This document shows positions 8,007 to 17,166 of a stretch of 64,000 nt of DNA, one piece after another. The stretch lies in contig NZ_LQZQ01000045.1 of the NCBI RefSeq assembly GCF_001593005.1, positions 372,001-436,000 on the forward strand, in the 5' to 3' direction. The position numbers and the translations under genes are program-made. The notes under the pieces are model-generated. The model was not told where the DNA came from. It made no database searches and saw only the letters and a program-made list of their open reading frames with translations. This stretch comes from Roseivirga ehrenbergii. Lineage in GTDB: Bacteria; Bacteroidota; Bacteroidia; Cytophagales; Cyclobacteriaceae. The stretch's first letter is position 1; each line of letters begins with the position of its first letter.

Positions 8007-8864
8007 ATGAGAAATATTAAATACTTAATCATACTTGTCGCTATCATTAGCACTAACTTATCAATAGCACAGGAAAACGAAATTGCTACGATAGAAAATG
8101 TAATTTCAGAAACAGGTACTGAAATAGTTGAAGGTACTTCTGCAGCTCAACAAGACCCAGAAGAAGTGAAAGGCGAATGGAACGCTAATTTTGATGTCAC
8201 TGTGGTGAGTCGTTTCATCTGGAGAGGATTAATTTTAGGAGACTATCCAAGTATTCAGCCAAGCGTAACTTTCTCTAAAGGGAATTTCTTTGTAGGAACT
8301 TGGGCTTCATATTCTTTAGCCTCAGCAGAACGCGGAGGAGCAGCATCTGGTCAAGTCGCTGCTGCAGAAAATTATAAAGAAATAATACCTTATATAGGGT
8401 ACAGCTTTAAAGCAGGTGAAGAATCTAAATTAGACCTTATGGTTTTAACCCATTACAATCCTAATGTAGGTGGCTTTTTCGATTTTAATAATACCCCTGT
8501 AGGAGGTGGTCCTGCACTAACCAATAGAGTTGAGCTTAGAGCAGTTTATAATGTTGGAAAGCTTGATTTCTTTGGTGGATGGGATTTCTACAACGACCCT
8601 TCAGAAAATTCTTCTCTGTATCTAGAAACAGGTTATACATTTGATTTCTCTAATGGCGTAAAAGGGAGACCTTTTATTTCTGGGGTGGCCAATGATAATT
8701 ACTATACAACAGATGGCAAGGCTGATATAACTCAAGTGGGATGGTACACTTCTAAATCCTTTTCAATAGGAGAAGAAGTTAGCTTATCTGTAAAAGCGGA
8801 TATGGTTTACAATCCGGATAGAGATCAGTTTAATGCAGCTTTCGGAGCTACATTTAAATTTTAG
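8007..8864 (+). CDS. Outer-membrane beta-barrel, porin-like (TorF/Gcw_chp type)
   Basis: 285 residues with an N-terminal signal peptide (cleavage likely after LSIA, about residue 21), an acidic spacer to about residue 60, then alternating amphipathic strands (FDVTVVSRFIWRGL, QPSVTFSKGNFFVGTWASYS) and a terminal aromatic residue (AAFGATFKF). This fits the bacterial TorF-family putative porin pattern. It sits 44 bp after glpF and 40 bp before dhaK, so it probably gives glycerol or dihydroxyacetone a path through the outer membrane. Substrate is inferred from context only. Confidence 0.75.
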   Translation: MRNIKYLIILVAIISTNLSIAQENEIATIENVISETGTEIVEGTSAAQQDPEEVKGEWNANFDVTVVSRFIWRGLILGDYPSIQPSVTFSKGNFFVGTWASYSLASAERGGAASGQVAAAENYKEIIPYIGYSFKAGEESKLDLMVLTHYNPNVGGFFDFNNTPVGGGPALTNRVELRAVYNVGKLDFFGGWDFYNDPSENSSLYLETGYTFDFSNGVKGRPFISGVANDNYYTTDGKADITQVGWYTSKSFSIGEEVSLSVKADMVYNPDRDQFNAAFGATFKF

Positions 8865-8904
8865 TAGTACGCCAGATTTTTAACACTAATAAAAAAGCAT
8901 AACC

Positions 8905-9969
8905 ATGAAAAAACTTATAAATAAGATTGAAAACGTCATTACCGAACAAATGGAAGGAATGGCAGCAGCGCATAGCAGCATCAAAATAAACCTTGAGCCA
9001 AAATATATCTATCGTTCTGAAGAAACCAAAAAAGGTAAAGTTGTAATTATTTCAGGTGGTGGTAGTGGACATGAACCTATGCATGGTGGGTTTGTAGGAC
9101 TTGGTATGTTAGACGCAGCCTGTCCTGGAGAAGTGTTCACTTCACCAACTCCAGACCAAATGTTTGAATGCGCAAAAAAAGTAGAAAATGGTGGGGGCGT
9201 ATTATTCCTTGTGAAAAATTACACAGGCGATGTTATGAATTTTGAGATGGCGGCTGAAATGCTAAATGCTGACGGAATCAAAACTCAAAATATTCTAATT
9301 GATGATGATGTAGCTGTAAAAGATAGTTTATACACCGCAGGAAGACGCGGAGTAGGGACAACAGTGATTATGGAGAAAATTGTTGGTGCTGCAGCTGAAG
9401 CTGGTTATGACCTAGAGCAATGTGCAGCATTGGCCAAAAAAGTAAACTCTCGTGGAAGATCAATGGGGATGGCGCTTACCTCTTGTATCGTACCGGCAGC
9501 TGGAAAACCAAATTTCGATATTGATGAAGATGAAATTGAGATCGGAGTTGGCATTCATGGAGAGCCTGGCAGAAAAAGGATTCCTCTTACAAATGCAGAT
9601 GAAATCACAACCATATTAACATCAGCGATATTAGATGATAAGGCATATTCAAGACCATTAAGAGAATGGGATTTTAGCACCAATAGTTGGGTAGAGAAAG
9701 AGTTAACGAGTGATGCTTTTAAGGCTGGCGATCAAATGATCGCATTGGTAAATGGATTGGGAAGTACTCCTGTATCTGAGCTATATACAGTTTATCGTAA
9801 ATTCAACGAGTTATGTGAAGCCAAGAACATAACGATAGCACGAAATCTTGTGGGTTCATACATTACAGCCCTTGACATGCAAGGTTGTTCTATTACTCTT
9901 GTACGTGCTGATGATGAAATGATTAAATTATGGGACGCTCCAGTGAATACTGCGGGGCTCAAGATGTAA
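8905..9969 (+). CDS. dhaK: Dihydroxyacetone kinase, substrate-binding subunit DhaK (PTS type)
   Basis: 354 residues, full length. The three active-site residues known from E. coli DhaK occur at the same positions: His56 (GGGSGHEP), Asp109 (KNYTGD) and His218 (GVGIHGEPG), the last forming the covalent hemiaminal with dihydroxyacetone. It works with DhaL (ADP-binding phosphotransfer subunit) and DhaM. Downstream genes encode exactly these partners. The linker to dhaL (9970-10040) contains a stable hairpin that may set the DhaK:DhaL ratio. Confidence 0.95.
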   Translation: MKKLINKIENVITEQMEGMAAAHSSIKINLEPKYIYRSEETKKGKVVIISGGGSGHEPMHGGFVGLGMLDAACPGEVFTSPTPDQMFECAKKVENGGGVLFLVKNYTGDVMNFEMAAEMLNADGIKTQNILIDDDVAVKDSLYTAGRRGVGTTVIMEKIVGAAAEAGYDLEQCAALAKKVNSRGRSMGMALTSCIVPAAGKPNFDIDEDEIEIGVGIHGEPGRKRIPLTNADEITTILTSAILDDKAYSRPLREWDFSTNSWVEKELTSDAFKAGDQMIALVNGLGSTPVSELYTVYRKFNELCEAKNITIARNLVGSYITALDMQGCSITLVRADDEMIKLWDAPVNTAGLKM

Positions 9970-9991
9970 GTTAAGCGAAATCTAACATTAG

Positions 9992-10022
9992 GATTGCTAC
10001 CGATTTTATATGGGTAGCAATC
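9992..10022 (+). promoter_or_regulatory. Intercistronic hairpin between dhaK and dhaL
   Basis: GATTGCTACC at 9992-10001 pairs with GGTAGCAATC at 10013-10022 (10 bp, 11-nt loop). It is followed by A residues, not T, on the coding strand, so it is not an intrinsic terminator; it looks like a processing or mRNA-stability element. Confidence 0.55.
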
Positions 10023-10040
10023 TAAAAAAACAACTGAAAA

Positions 10041-10676
10041 ATGGTAACCATAAAACAAACTCAGCTGATCGAATGGCTGAAGAACATTACCCTTGTTATT
10101 AGGGAGAACAAAGATATTCTAACAGCACTGGACTCGGAAATTGGAGATGCTGATCATGGATTTAACATGGAGCGGGGATTTAATAAGGTGTCAGAAAAGA
10201 TTGATGAACTTTCACGTAGCCAAGATATAGCTATGCTGATGAAAAATACAGGAATGACATTAATCTCCAGTATTGGAGGAGCTTCTGGACCTTTATATGG
10301 TACTTTTTTTATGCAAGCAGGTGCTGTTTTAGGTGACAAAACTGAAATAACACTTACAGACTTGAAAAACAGTATTGAAAATGGTGTCAAAGGTGTGAAA
10401 GACAGGGGGAGAGCTTCTGTGGGTGATAAAACAATGATTGATGTGCTTGAGCCAGCTGTTCAATCTTTGTCCGAATCTGTAGGTGAAAATTTATCCTTAG
10501 AACAAGCTTTATCAAATATGGTTGACGTGGCCAAAAACGGGATGAAGTCTACCATAGATATGATTGCGAAAAAGGGTAGAGCAAGTTACTTAGGAGAACG
10601 AAGTATAGGTCATCAAGACGCAGGAGCTACATCAAGTTATCTAATTCTTAAAGCACTAAAAGAGACCATAAATTAG
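10041..10676 (+). CDS. dhaL: Dihydroxyacetone kinase, nucleotide-binding subunit DhaL (PTS type)
   Basis: 211 residues, full length. The Mg-ADP ligands are visible as Asp31, Asp36 and Asp38 in DSEIGDADHG. The IGDADHG form is the one found in PTS-type DhaL, in which the bound ADP is never exchanged but rephosphorylated by DhaM; ATP-type enzymes have GDGDxGST instead. It is followed after one base by the dhaM fusion gene, so the two are translationally close-coupled. Confidence 0.94.
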   Translation: MVTIKQTQLIEWLKNITLVIRENKDILTALDSEIGDADHGFNMERGFNKVSEKIDELSRSQDIAMLMKNTGMTLISSIGGASGPLYGTFFMQAGAVLGDKTEITLTDLKNSIENGVKGVKDRGRASVGDKTMIDVLEPAVQSLSESVGENLSLEQALSNMVDVAKNGMKSTIDMIAKKGRASYLGERSIGHQDAGATSSYLILKALKETIN

Positions 10677-10677
10677 C

Positions 10678-13155
10678 ATGGTAAGTATTGTAATTGTGTC
10701 CCATAGTAAGAAGTTGGCTGAGGGCGTTGTAGAGTTGGCGCAACAAATGTCTCAAAATAAAGTAAAGATTGCTGCCGCTGGTGGTCTTGATGATGAATCT
10801 AGTCCTATAGGTACTGACGCTTTCAAAATTAAAGAAGCCATTGAATCGGTTGATTCTGAAGATGGTATTCTTGTTTTAATGGACATTGGTAGTGCAGTAA
10901 TGAATGCCGAATTGGCCACTGAAATGCTTCCAGAAGCAATAATGAAAAGAGTACTGCTTTGCGAAGCTCCTTTAGTTGAAGGCGCTATTGCTGCTGCTGC
11001 TCAATCAATGGTGGGGGCTGATCTAAAGGCTGTTGCTAAAGAAGCTAGAAACGGTATTCAAGGAAAAGAAACTTTGTTAGGTGCTCCTGAAGAGGATGTG
11101 CATTTAGATAAAACAATAGCGACTAAGGGTAGAGAAATTAGACTAATAGTTCCGAATGATTTAGGACTTCATGCTAGGCCAGCTGTTAGACTCGTAGAAA
11201 TCACAAACAAGTTTAATAACGAGGTAAATGTAAGTGTGAATGATAAACCGTTCGTCTCTGCCAGAAGTATCAGTCAAGTAGGTACCCTTGGAGCAAAAAA
11301 AGGCGATACGCTTATTTTTAAAGTTCAAGGCGATGATTTTTCAGCCTTTGAGAACGCCCTGAAACAATTTGAGTTAGACAATTTTGGCGATCCAAAAGGA
11401 GGTACGATCAAAGAAAAAGAGGTAAAAGAACCTGCCAAAACGATAGTTAATAAATGTGGTTTTATCCAAGGAATTCCCGCATCTAAAGGTATTTCTATAG
11501 GGAAAGCTAAAGTATTGAAAACCGAAACAATTTCTGTTGATGAAGAGATTGTAGAAGCTTCTTTAGAAGAACTCAATAAGTTTAAAAATGCCGTAGTAAG
11601 AGTAGCTTCAGAAACTGAAGAAATACGGCAAAAAGCCATGGGGCACCATGGAAAAGAGGATGCGGAAATTTTTGATTTTCACTTGTTACTACTCAGTGAC
11701 AAGGAAAAATTAAAAGAGGTAGAGCAGCTAATAGAAAAGAATCATTTCAGTGCGGCTTATGCTTGGTTTAAAGTGTTTTCAGCTTTAGAAGCTAAGTATC
11801 AAGAAATGTCTGATGAATATCTTCGTGAACGTGCTTCAGATATTGCTGAGATTAGAAATAAGGTGCTTGATGAAATTTCAGGTGCTCATCAAATGAAAAT
11901 CGTACTTCATGAGCCTTCAATATTAGTGGTAGACGAAATAGGTCCAGCGCAAACCTTAAGTTTAGATACAGATAAAGTGCTTGGCATAATCTCTAAAACA
12001 GGAGGAGAAACCTCTCATGCAACTATTTTAGCAAGATCATTAGGTATACCTTCCATTACAGGTTTAGAAAATCAAATAGATGCCATTAAAAATGAAGACA
12101 TCATTGGTATCGATGGAAGTACAGGGATTATTTATCTGGAAAAAACGCATCCTGAAAAAATTAACGCGCTAAGAGTAGAACAGCAGGCTGAAGAAAAGTT
12201 ATTTAAAGAGCGCTTTTCAAAAGCCAAGCTTCCAGCAATCAGTAGCGATGATGTAGAATTTAAAATTCTGGCCAACGTAAGTAGTCCAAAAGAAGCAAAG
12301 ATAGCCTACACTAATGGTGCAGATGGGATAGGATTATACAGAACTGAGTTTTTGTATATGAATAGAGAAACACCACCAAAAGAGGAAGAACAGTATGAAA
12401 TCTACAAGCAGGTTTGCGAGAATATGCACGGACTGCCTGTTACGATTAGAACCTTGGATGTGGGGGGAGACAAGCCGATACCATACCTTGGCATTCCGGA
12501 AGAATCAAACCCATTTTTAGGCTTGAGAGGGATTCGTTATTGTCTTCAAAATACAGAGATTTTCAAAACACAGTTAAGAGCATTATGTCGAATATCGGCA
12601 GACTATAACATACGGATTATGTATCCTATGGTCGGTATGCTTGAAGAGGTTCTCGCTGCCAATACGCTACTCGCTGAGGTTAGATATGAATTGGACCAAG
12701 AGAACATTGCTTATTCTAAAGCAATGGAAATAGGTATTATGGTTGAGGTGCCATCGGTAACTTTCATTCTACCACAATTGGCTAAATACCTCGATTTCTT
12801 AAGCATAGGTACAAATGACCTGACTCAATATCTACTGGCAATGGACAGGGAAAATACCTTGTTATCTAAGAATTACAGTGCCTTACATCCTTCTGTGATC
12901 AACGCTTTGTCAAAAATAATTGATGGTGCCAATAAAGAAGGAATAGAGGTTAGTTTATGCGGTGAGTTAGCCAGTAACCCAGGCGCTACTGCTTTGCTCA
13001 GTGCGTTAGGACTGCGGAAATACAGCATGTCTGGACCCGTAATTCCTAGAATTAAGGATGCGATAAGAAATATGGATGTTTCAAATAATAAAGAAGAGTT
13101 TAAAGGATTTGCAGAGTGGAGTACATTAGATATGGTGAAAAAAGCAATAAGTTGA
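10678..13155 (+). CDS. dhaM: DhaM-HPr-Enzyme I fusion: complete PEP-to-DHA-kinase phosphorelay
   Basis: 825 residues in three modules. Residues 1-125 are the DhaM EIIA domain (mannose-type) with phospho-His9 in IVIVSHS. Residues 150-237 are HPr with His165 in GLHARPA. Residues 262 to the end are a full Enzyme I: phospho-His447 in GGETSHATILARS, then the PEP-binding TIM barrel with DVGGDKPIPYLG, SIGTNDLTQY and CGELASNP. E. coli DhaM is about 470 residues with a truncated EI part; here EI is complete, so the protein could take phosphate directly from PEP and rephosphorylate ADP on DhaL without outside PTS proteins. All key histidines are intact. Confidence 0.93.
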   Translation: MVSIVIVSHSKKLAEGVVELAQQMSQNKVKIAAAGGLDDESSPIGTDAFKIKEAIESVDSEDGILVLMDIGSAVMNAELATEMLPEAIMKRVLLCEAPLVEGAIAAAAQSMVGADLKAVAKEARNGIQGKETLLGAPEEDVHLDKTIATKGREIRLIVPNDLGLHARPAVRLVEITNKFNNEVNVSVNDKPFVSARSISQVGTLGAKKGDTLIFKVQGDDFSAFENALKQFELDNFGDPKGGTIKEKEVKEPAKTIVNKCGFIQGIPASKGISIGKAKVLKTETISVDEEIVEASLEELNKFKNAVVRVASETEEIRQKAMGHHGKEDAEIFDFHLLLLSDKEKLKEVEQLIEKNHFSAAYAWFKVFSALEAKYQEMSDEYLRERASDIAEIRNKVLDEISGAHQMKIVLHEPSILVVDEIGPAQTLSLDTDKVLGIISKTGGETSHATILARSLGIPSITGLENQIDAIKNEDIIGIDGSTGIIYLEKTHPEKINALRVEQQAEEKLFKERFSKAKLPAISSDDVEFKILANVSSPKEAKIAYTNGADGIGLYRTEFLYMNRETPPKEEEQYEIYKQVCENMHGLPVTIRTLDVGGDKPIPYLGIPEESNPFLGLRGIRYCLQNTEIFKTQLRALCRISADYNIRIMYPMVGMLEEVLAANTLLAEVRYELDQENIAYSKAMEIGIMVEVPSVTFILPQLAKYLDFLSIGTNDLTQYLLAMDRENTLLSKNYSALHPSVINALSKIIDGANKEGIEVSLCGELASNPGATALLSALGLRKYSMSGPVIPRIKDAIRNMDVSNNKEEFKGFAEWSTLDMVKKAIS

Positions 13156-13243
13156 TAATCTCTTACTGTTTTTAGGGAAACCAAATAGAACATTTTTAAA
13201 CAGATCTTATCTCTAAATTTATATCATTCAAACTAGTGCAACA

Positions 13244-14125
13244 ATGATAGATCAAGAGCTTAGAAATTATTTTGAAAAAGCAGACGAGTTTAAAGTATTA
13301 GAAATTGAAAGTCAATCGACTGTGCAGTTTTCTATAAAGGACTCAAAGGAACGTGATAGGCTTTTTATCAAAGACCACATGCTTATGTTTGTCCTTGAAG
13401 GAAATCAAGGTGTTGTAACACCTAATTATTTTTATAAGCTGGAGGCTGGAGAATGTATTTTTGTAAAAAAAGGGTCTGTTATAGTTTGTGAAAAGTTGCG
13501 CACTGGGAAGAAGCTTGAATGTCTTTTGGTTTTTTTAACTGATGATTTCCTCAAGAATTTCATCAATGAGTACAAACAAATGATTGCACTTCCAGAATTA
13601 CTGGATGTTAATTCTTTAGGCGCCTATCAGTTCTACATTGATACCTGGATGAATGCCTATATAAATTCTGTTTTGTCTTACTTTGAATTATCTAATTCAC
13701 CGCCAGCCAAAGAGTTGATTTTACATAAATTCAGAGAGTTACTATTATTGCTTATTTCAGGACAGGAAAGGAGCTATTTTATGAGTTTTCTTAAAGAATG
13801 TTTAGTCGAAAATAATTCCAATTTGGATGATGTGGTTAAAACAAATATGTACACCAGTTTAAACGTAGACCATTTAGCAAGACTTTCTAATCTCAGTTTA
13901 TCGCAATTCAAAAGAGAATTTAAAAGACGATTCAAAGATTCACCTGCGCACTGGTTAAGGTCTAAAAGATTGGAACATGCATCACATTTACTTGTGACAA
14001 CGAATAAAAATATAAGCGAAATATGCTACGAATCTGGCTTCAATAATACATCCCATTTTTGCAGAGTATTTAATGAGAATTATAAAATGTCACCATTAAA
14101 ATTTAGACAAAAAATCCCAGCGTAA
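13244..14125 (+). CDS. AraC-family transcriptional regulator
   Basis: 293 residues. The N-terminal part is a cupin-like sensor (LEGNQGVVTPNYFYKLEAGECIFVKKGS). The last 95 residues hold two helix-turn-helix motifs typical of AraC/XylS: SLNVDHLARLSNLSLSQFKREFKRRF, and NISEICYESGFNNTSHFCRVFNENYKMSPLKFR. It lies between the PTS-type and ATP-type dihydroxyacetone kinase genes on the same strand, so it is the likely controller of one or both units; the ligand may be dihydroxyacetone or glycerol (inference). An inverted repeat just downstream (14227-14272) is a candidate binding site. Confidence 0.88.
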   Translation: MIDQELRNYFEKADEFKVLEIESQSTVQFSIKDSKERDRLFIKDHMLMFVLEGNQGVVTPNYFYKLEAGECIFVKKGSVIVCEKLRTGKKLECLLVFLTDDFLKNFINEYKQMIALPELLDVNSLGAYQFYIDTWMNAYINSVLSYFELSNSPPAKELILHKFRELLLLLISGQERSYFMSFLKECLVENNSNLDDVVKTNMYTSLNVDHLARLSNLSLSQFKREFKRRFKDSPAHWLRSKRLEHASHLLVTTNKNISEICYESGFNNTSHFCRVFNENYKMSPLKFRQKIPA

Positions 14126-14226
14126 TGACGAATTAAAAAGAAAACATAACCAAATATTTACGCTTACATATAATCCCATGCGAGTAAACTTTGATAGATA
14201 ACTCGATTTAATTCAAACAAAAATAT

Positions 14227-14272
14227 AGCATAAAGCAATAGCTGACATATGTCGGCCTAGGCTTTCTATGCT
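14227..14272 (+). promoter_or_regulatory. Large imperfect inverted repeat upstream of the ATP-type DHA kinase
   Basis: AGCATAAAGC...GCTGACAT pairs with ATGTCGGC...GCTTTCTATGCT around the centre GACATATGTC (14244-14253). The structure ends about 30 bp before the start codon at 14303, with no T-run after it. It could be an operator for the adjacent AraC protein or a leader hairpin. Confidence 0.45.
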
Positions 14273-14302
14273 CAAAAATTAAGCTTTAAAAACAACAAAA
14301 TT

Positions 14303-15961
14303 ATGAAACGCTTTTTTAATGAATCAACCAACGTAGTCACGCAAGCCATAGACGGGGAGTTACGTTTAACAGGCAGTCAAAATTTAGTAAGAGCAAACGG
14401 TTTTCCTGCAAGAAAATTTGTCGTCAGAGGCGACTGGGACAAATCTAAAGTAGCCATCATCTCAGGGGGTGGAGCAGGTCACGAGCCAGCTCATATTGGT
14501 TTTATTGGTTCTGGCATGCTTACAGCAGCCATATCGGGTGAGGTTTTTGCCTCGCCAAGTGTAGAGGCTGTTTTGGCGTGCATACTCCACGTAACAGGAG
14601 ATGCAGGATGCCTTTTAATCGTGAAGAATTACACAGGAGATCGATTGAACTTTGGTTTGGCAGCAGAAAGGGCCAAGAAAATGGGCAAAAAGGTAGAAAT
14701 GGTAGTTGTACAAGACGATATCGCCATTGTAGATGCACCACAGCCAAGAGGTGTTGCAGGCACGCTATTCGTTCACAAAATTGCAGGGTATTTATCAGAA
14801 AAGGGAGCTTCGTTAGAAGAAATCAAAATAAAGGCAGAAGAAACTGCACAAGAGAGTTTGTCTTTAGGTTTAGCAATTTCTACCTGTACACTTCCAGGGA
14901 AAGAACTGGAATTTTCTGTTGGATCACCAGAGTTGGGTTTAGGAATTCACGGAGAACCAGGCTTGGAGAAAGTAGCCTTTAAAGGAGGTAAGGAGTCTGT
15001 TTTAATGGTGTTGTCAAGGCTTTTTGCTGAAACACAAGCAGATGAAGAGTATGCAATAATCATCAATAATTTGGGATCTGTAACTCCTTTAGAGATGTCT
15101 ATTATAGCCAATGAAGTATTGACATCAAGGTATAAAGACCAAATAAAATTAGTGATAGGGCCAGCCTTACTGATGACCTCTTTAAATATGTATGGCTTTA
15201 GTTTTTCATTGTTAAAACTGACTGACGAAAACACTAAGATGCTTTGTGAGCCGGTTGGACCATCCGCTTGGCCAGAAGTAGTGGCGCCAAAAGAACCTCA
15301 AGTTTTTGACATTGATTATTTACAATTAAGAAAGAAGTTTGAGCCGAGTTCGAATCCTCAAGTTCAAGATTTTATTCAAACCATCTGTTCTGCCTTATTA
15401 CGTTCTGAAGAGTCTTTAAATAACTTAGATAAAAGGATAGGCGATGGCGATACAGGGAGCACATTTGCTGCAGGTGCGAATGGAATAATAGAAATGTTGG
15501 ATTCAAAAACTTTGCCCCTCAATGAGCCAGGAGATTTACTCATTGCCATAGGAGAATTGCTCTCTAGCCATATGGGAGGCTCTAGTGGTGTGTTATCTTC
15601 AATTATGTTTACGAATGCGGGAACTTGCCTCATCAACGGTGAAAGTCTAGCTGATTCTTTACATTCTGGTGTAGAGATGATGATGAAGTATGGAGGGGCA
15701 AAATTAGGTTCAAGAACAATGATCGATGCATTATTGCCAGCCATAGAAAAACTTAAAGATCACGATTTGGAAGGGGCCGCTAAGGCGGCCAGAATGGGAG
15801 CAGACTCCACTTCTAAAATGGAAAAAGCAGCGTCTGGTAGATCATCTTATTTAAGATCAGAAAGTCTTAAAGATGTAATCGATCCTGGAGCAGAAGCTGT
15901 AGCCATTATATTCGAGTCTATCGCATTAAAATCAAAGTATAAGCATATAGAAAGAGTTTAA
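14303..15961 (+). CDS. ATP-type dihydroxyacetone kinase, single-chain DhaK-DhaL fusion
   Basis: 552 residues, matching single-chain ATP-dependent DHA kinases such as that of Citrobacter freundii. Residues 1-330 are the DhaK domain with His60 (GGGAGHEP), Asp113 (KNYTGD) and the covalent substrate residue His216 (GLGIHGEPG). Residues 350-552 are the DhaL domain with Asp376, Asp381 and Asp383 in LDKRIGDGDTGST, the ATP-type variant of the nucleotide site. It phosphorylates dihydroxyacetone (in some relatives glyceraldehyde too) with ATP. Together with dhaK-dhaL-dhaM it gives the cell two energetically different routes to DHAP. Confidence 0.92.
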   Translation: MKRFFNESTNVVTQAIDGELRLTGSQNLVRANGFPARKFVVRGDWDKSKVAIISGGGAGHEPAHIGFIGSGMLTAAISGEVFASPSVEAVLACILHVTGDAGCLLIVKNYTGDRLNFGLAAERAKKMGKKVEMVVVQDDIAIVDAPQPRGVAGTLFVHKIAGYLSEKGASLEEIKIKAEETAQESLSLGLAISTCTLPGKELEFSVGSPELGLGIHGEPGLEKVAFKGGKESVLMVLSRLFAETQADEEYAIIINNLGSVTPLEMSIIANEVLTSRYKDQIKLVIGPALLMTSLNMYGFSFSLLKLTDENTKMLCEPVGPSAWPEVVAPKEPQVFDIDYLQLRKKFEPSSNPQVQDFIQTICSALLRSEESLNNLDKRIGDGDTGSTFAAGANGIIEMLDSKTLPLNEPGDLLIAIGELLSSHMGGSSGVLSSIMFTNAGTCLINGESLADSLHSGVEMMMKYGGAKLGSRTMIDALLPAIEKLKDHDLEGAAKAARMGADSTSKMEKAASGRSSYLRSESLKDVIDPGAEAVAIIFESIALKSKYKHIERV

Positions 15962-16018
15962 GGTGTTAATTGTTAAGTAGTTATTACAAATTAAACTATT
16001 CATCAAAGCGAAAAAGGT

Positions 16019-17014
16019 ATGCATACTAATCCTAGAACTTTAGGAGAGTTTATTATAAAAAATCAAGCTGCGTTTCCCTATTCATCGGGCGAACTGTCTA
16101 GTTTAATTAATGCCATAAGATTGGCTGCAAAAGTGGTGAACCATGAAGTGAACAAAGCTGGTTTGGTTGACATCTTGGGTGCAATTGGAGCAACGAACAT
16201 TCAGGGAGAAAAACAACAAAAGCTGGATGTTTTTGCAAATGAAAAGTTCATTCAAGCACTGGGTAATAGAGAAATCGTTTGTGGTATTGTATCAGAGGAA
16301 GAGGATGGTTTTATAACGCTGAATAGTGATGACGAGAAGAACCAAAACAAGTATGTGGTTTTAATAGACCCTTTAGATGGTTCATCCAATATCGATGTAA
16401 ATATATCCGTAGGCACTGTTTTCTCCATTTATAGGAGAATCAGTCCTGTGGGGAGCCCTGTCCAATTGGAAGACTTTTTACAAGCGGGTAGAGACCAAGT
16501 AGCCGCGGGCTATGTTATTTATGGAACTTCTACCATGCTTGTCTATTCAACCGGGGAAGGGGTGAACGGCTTTACGCTGAACCCAGCAATTGGTTCTTTC
16601 TATCTCTCACATCCTGAAATGAAATTTCCCGAAAATGGGAGCATATATTCTGTAAACGAAGGCAATTATGAGTACTTCCCCGAAGGAGTGAAAAAGTACA
16701 TTAAATACTGCCAGAAAAAAGAGGAAGATCGTCCTTATAGTTCGAGGTATGTAGGTTCATTGGTGTCCGATTTCCATAGAAATATGATCAAGGGTGGTAT
16801 CTATATGTACCCCAATAGTGAAATCGCAAATGACGGTAAACTTCGATTACTATATGAATGTAATCCAATGGCTTACATCGCAGAACAGGCGGGTGGAAAA
16901 GCAATAGATGGCCGTCAAAGAATATTAGATATTCAACCTTCTGAACTGCATCAACGGGTTCCCTTCTTTTGCGGTAGTAAAAACATGGTTGAAAAACTTG
17001 AGGAGTTTATTTAA
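16019..17014 (+). CDS. fbp: Fructose-1,6-bisphosphatase, class I
   Basis: 331 residues, the normal length of class I FBPase. The metal/phosphate signature [10 protein letters not shown] (Asp117, Asp120, Asp126) and the upstream acidic pair Glu93/Glu94 (VSEEED) are present, as is the loop [13 protein letters not shown]-like sequence ([13 protein letters not shown]) that binds the sugar phosphate. It hydrolyses fructose 1,6-bisphosphate to fructose 6-phosphate in gluconeogenesis. It lies 57 bp after the ATP-type DHA kinase on the same strand, which fits growth on three-carbon substrates. Confidence 0.95.
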   Translation: MHTNPRTLGEFIIKNQAAFPYSSGELSSLINAIRLAAKVVNHEVNKAGLVDILGAIGATNIQGEKQQKLDVFANEKFIQALGNREIVCGIVSEEEDGFITLNSDDEKNQNKYVVLIDPLDGSSNIDVNISVGTVFSIYRRISPVGSPVQLEDFLQAGRDQVAAGYVIYGTSTMLVYSTGEGVNGFTLNPAIGSFYLSHPEMKFPENGSIYSVNEGNYEYFPEGVKKYIKYCQKKEEDRPYSSRYVGSLVSDFHRNMIKGGIYMYPNSEIANDGKLRLLYECNPMAYIAEQAGGKAIDGRQRILDIQPSELHQRVPFFCGSKNMVEKLEEFI

Positions 17015-17017
17015 CAA

Positions 17018-17045
17018 ATATCCCACGGTTTAAACCGTGGGATAT
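17018..17045. repeat. Palindrome ATATCCCACGG...CCGTGGGATAT, copy 2 (REP-like)
   Basis: A perfect 28-bp palindrome starting four bases after the fbp stop. Its 20-bp core is identical to copy 1 at 6838-6857. It has no downstream T-run, so it is not a standard terminator, although a hairpin here would shield the fbp mRNA end. The adjoining AACGGTTTTAACC at 17066-17078 recalls the AACGGTT arm next to copy 1. Confidence 0.85.
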
Positions 17046-17166
17046 ATGCATAAATGCTTCTGGGTAACGGTTTTAACCATTTTTTAGGGAAAGACGCCTC
17101 TGAAATATCGCAATCTCTTGGTTGAATATTAAGAGAATCACGATCTTGCCATTGAATGAATGAACA

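Noticed and set aside
17018-17045. Intrinsic terminator of fbp
   Set aside because: A strong palindrome but without a T-run on either side, and its core is repeated elsewhere, so it is listed as a repeat.
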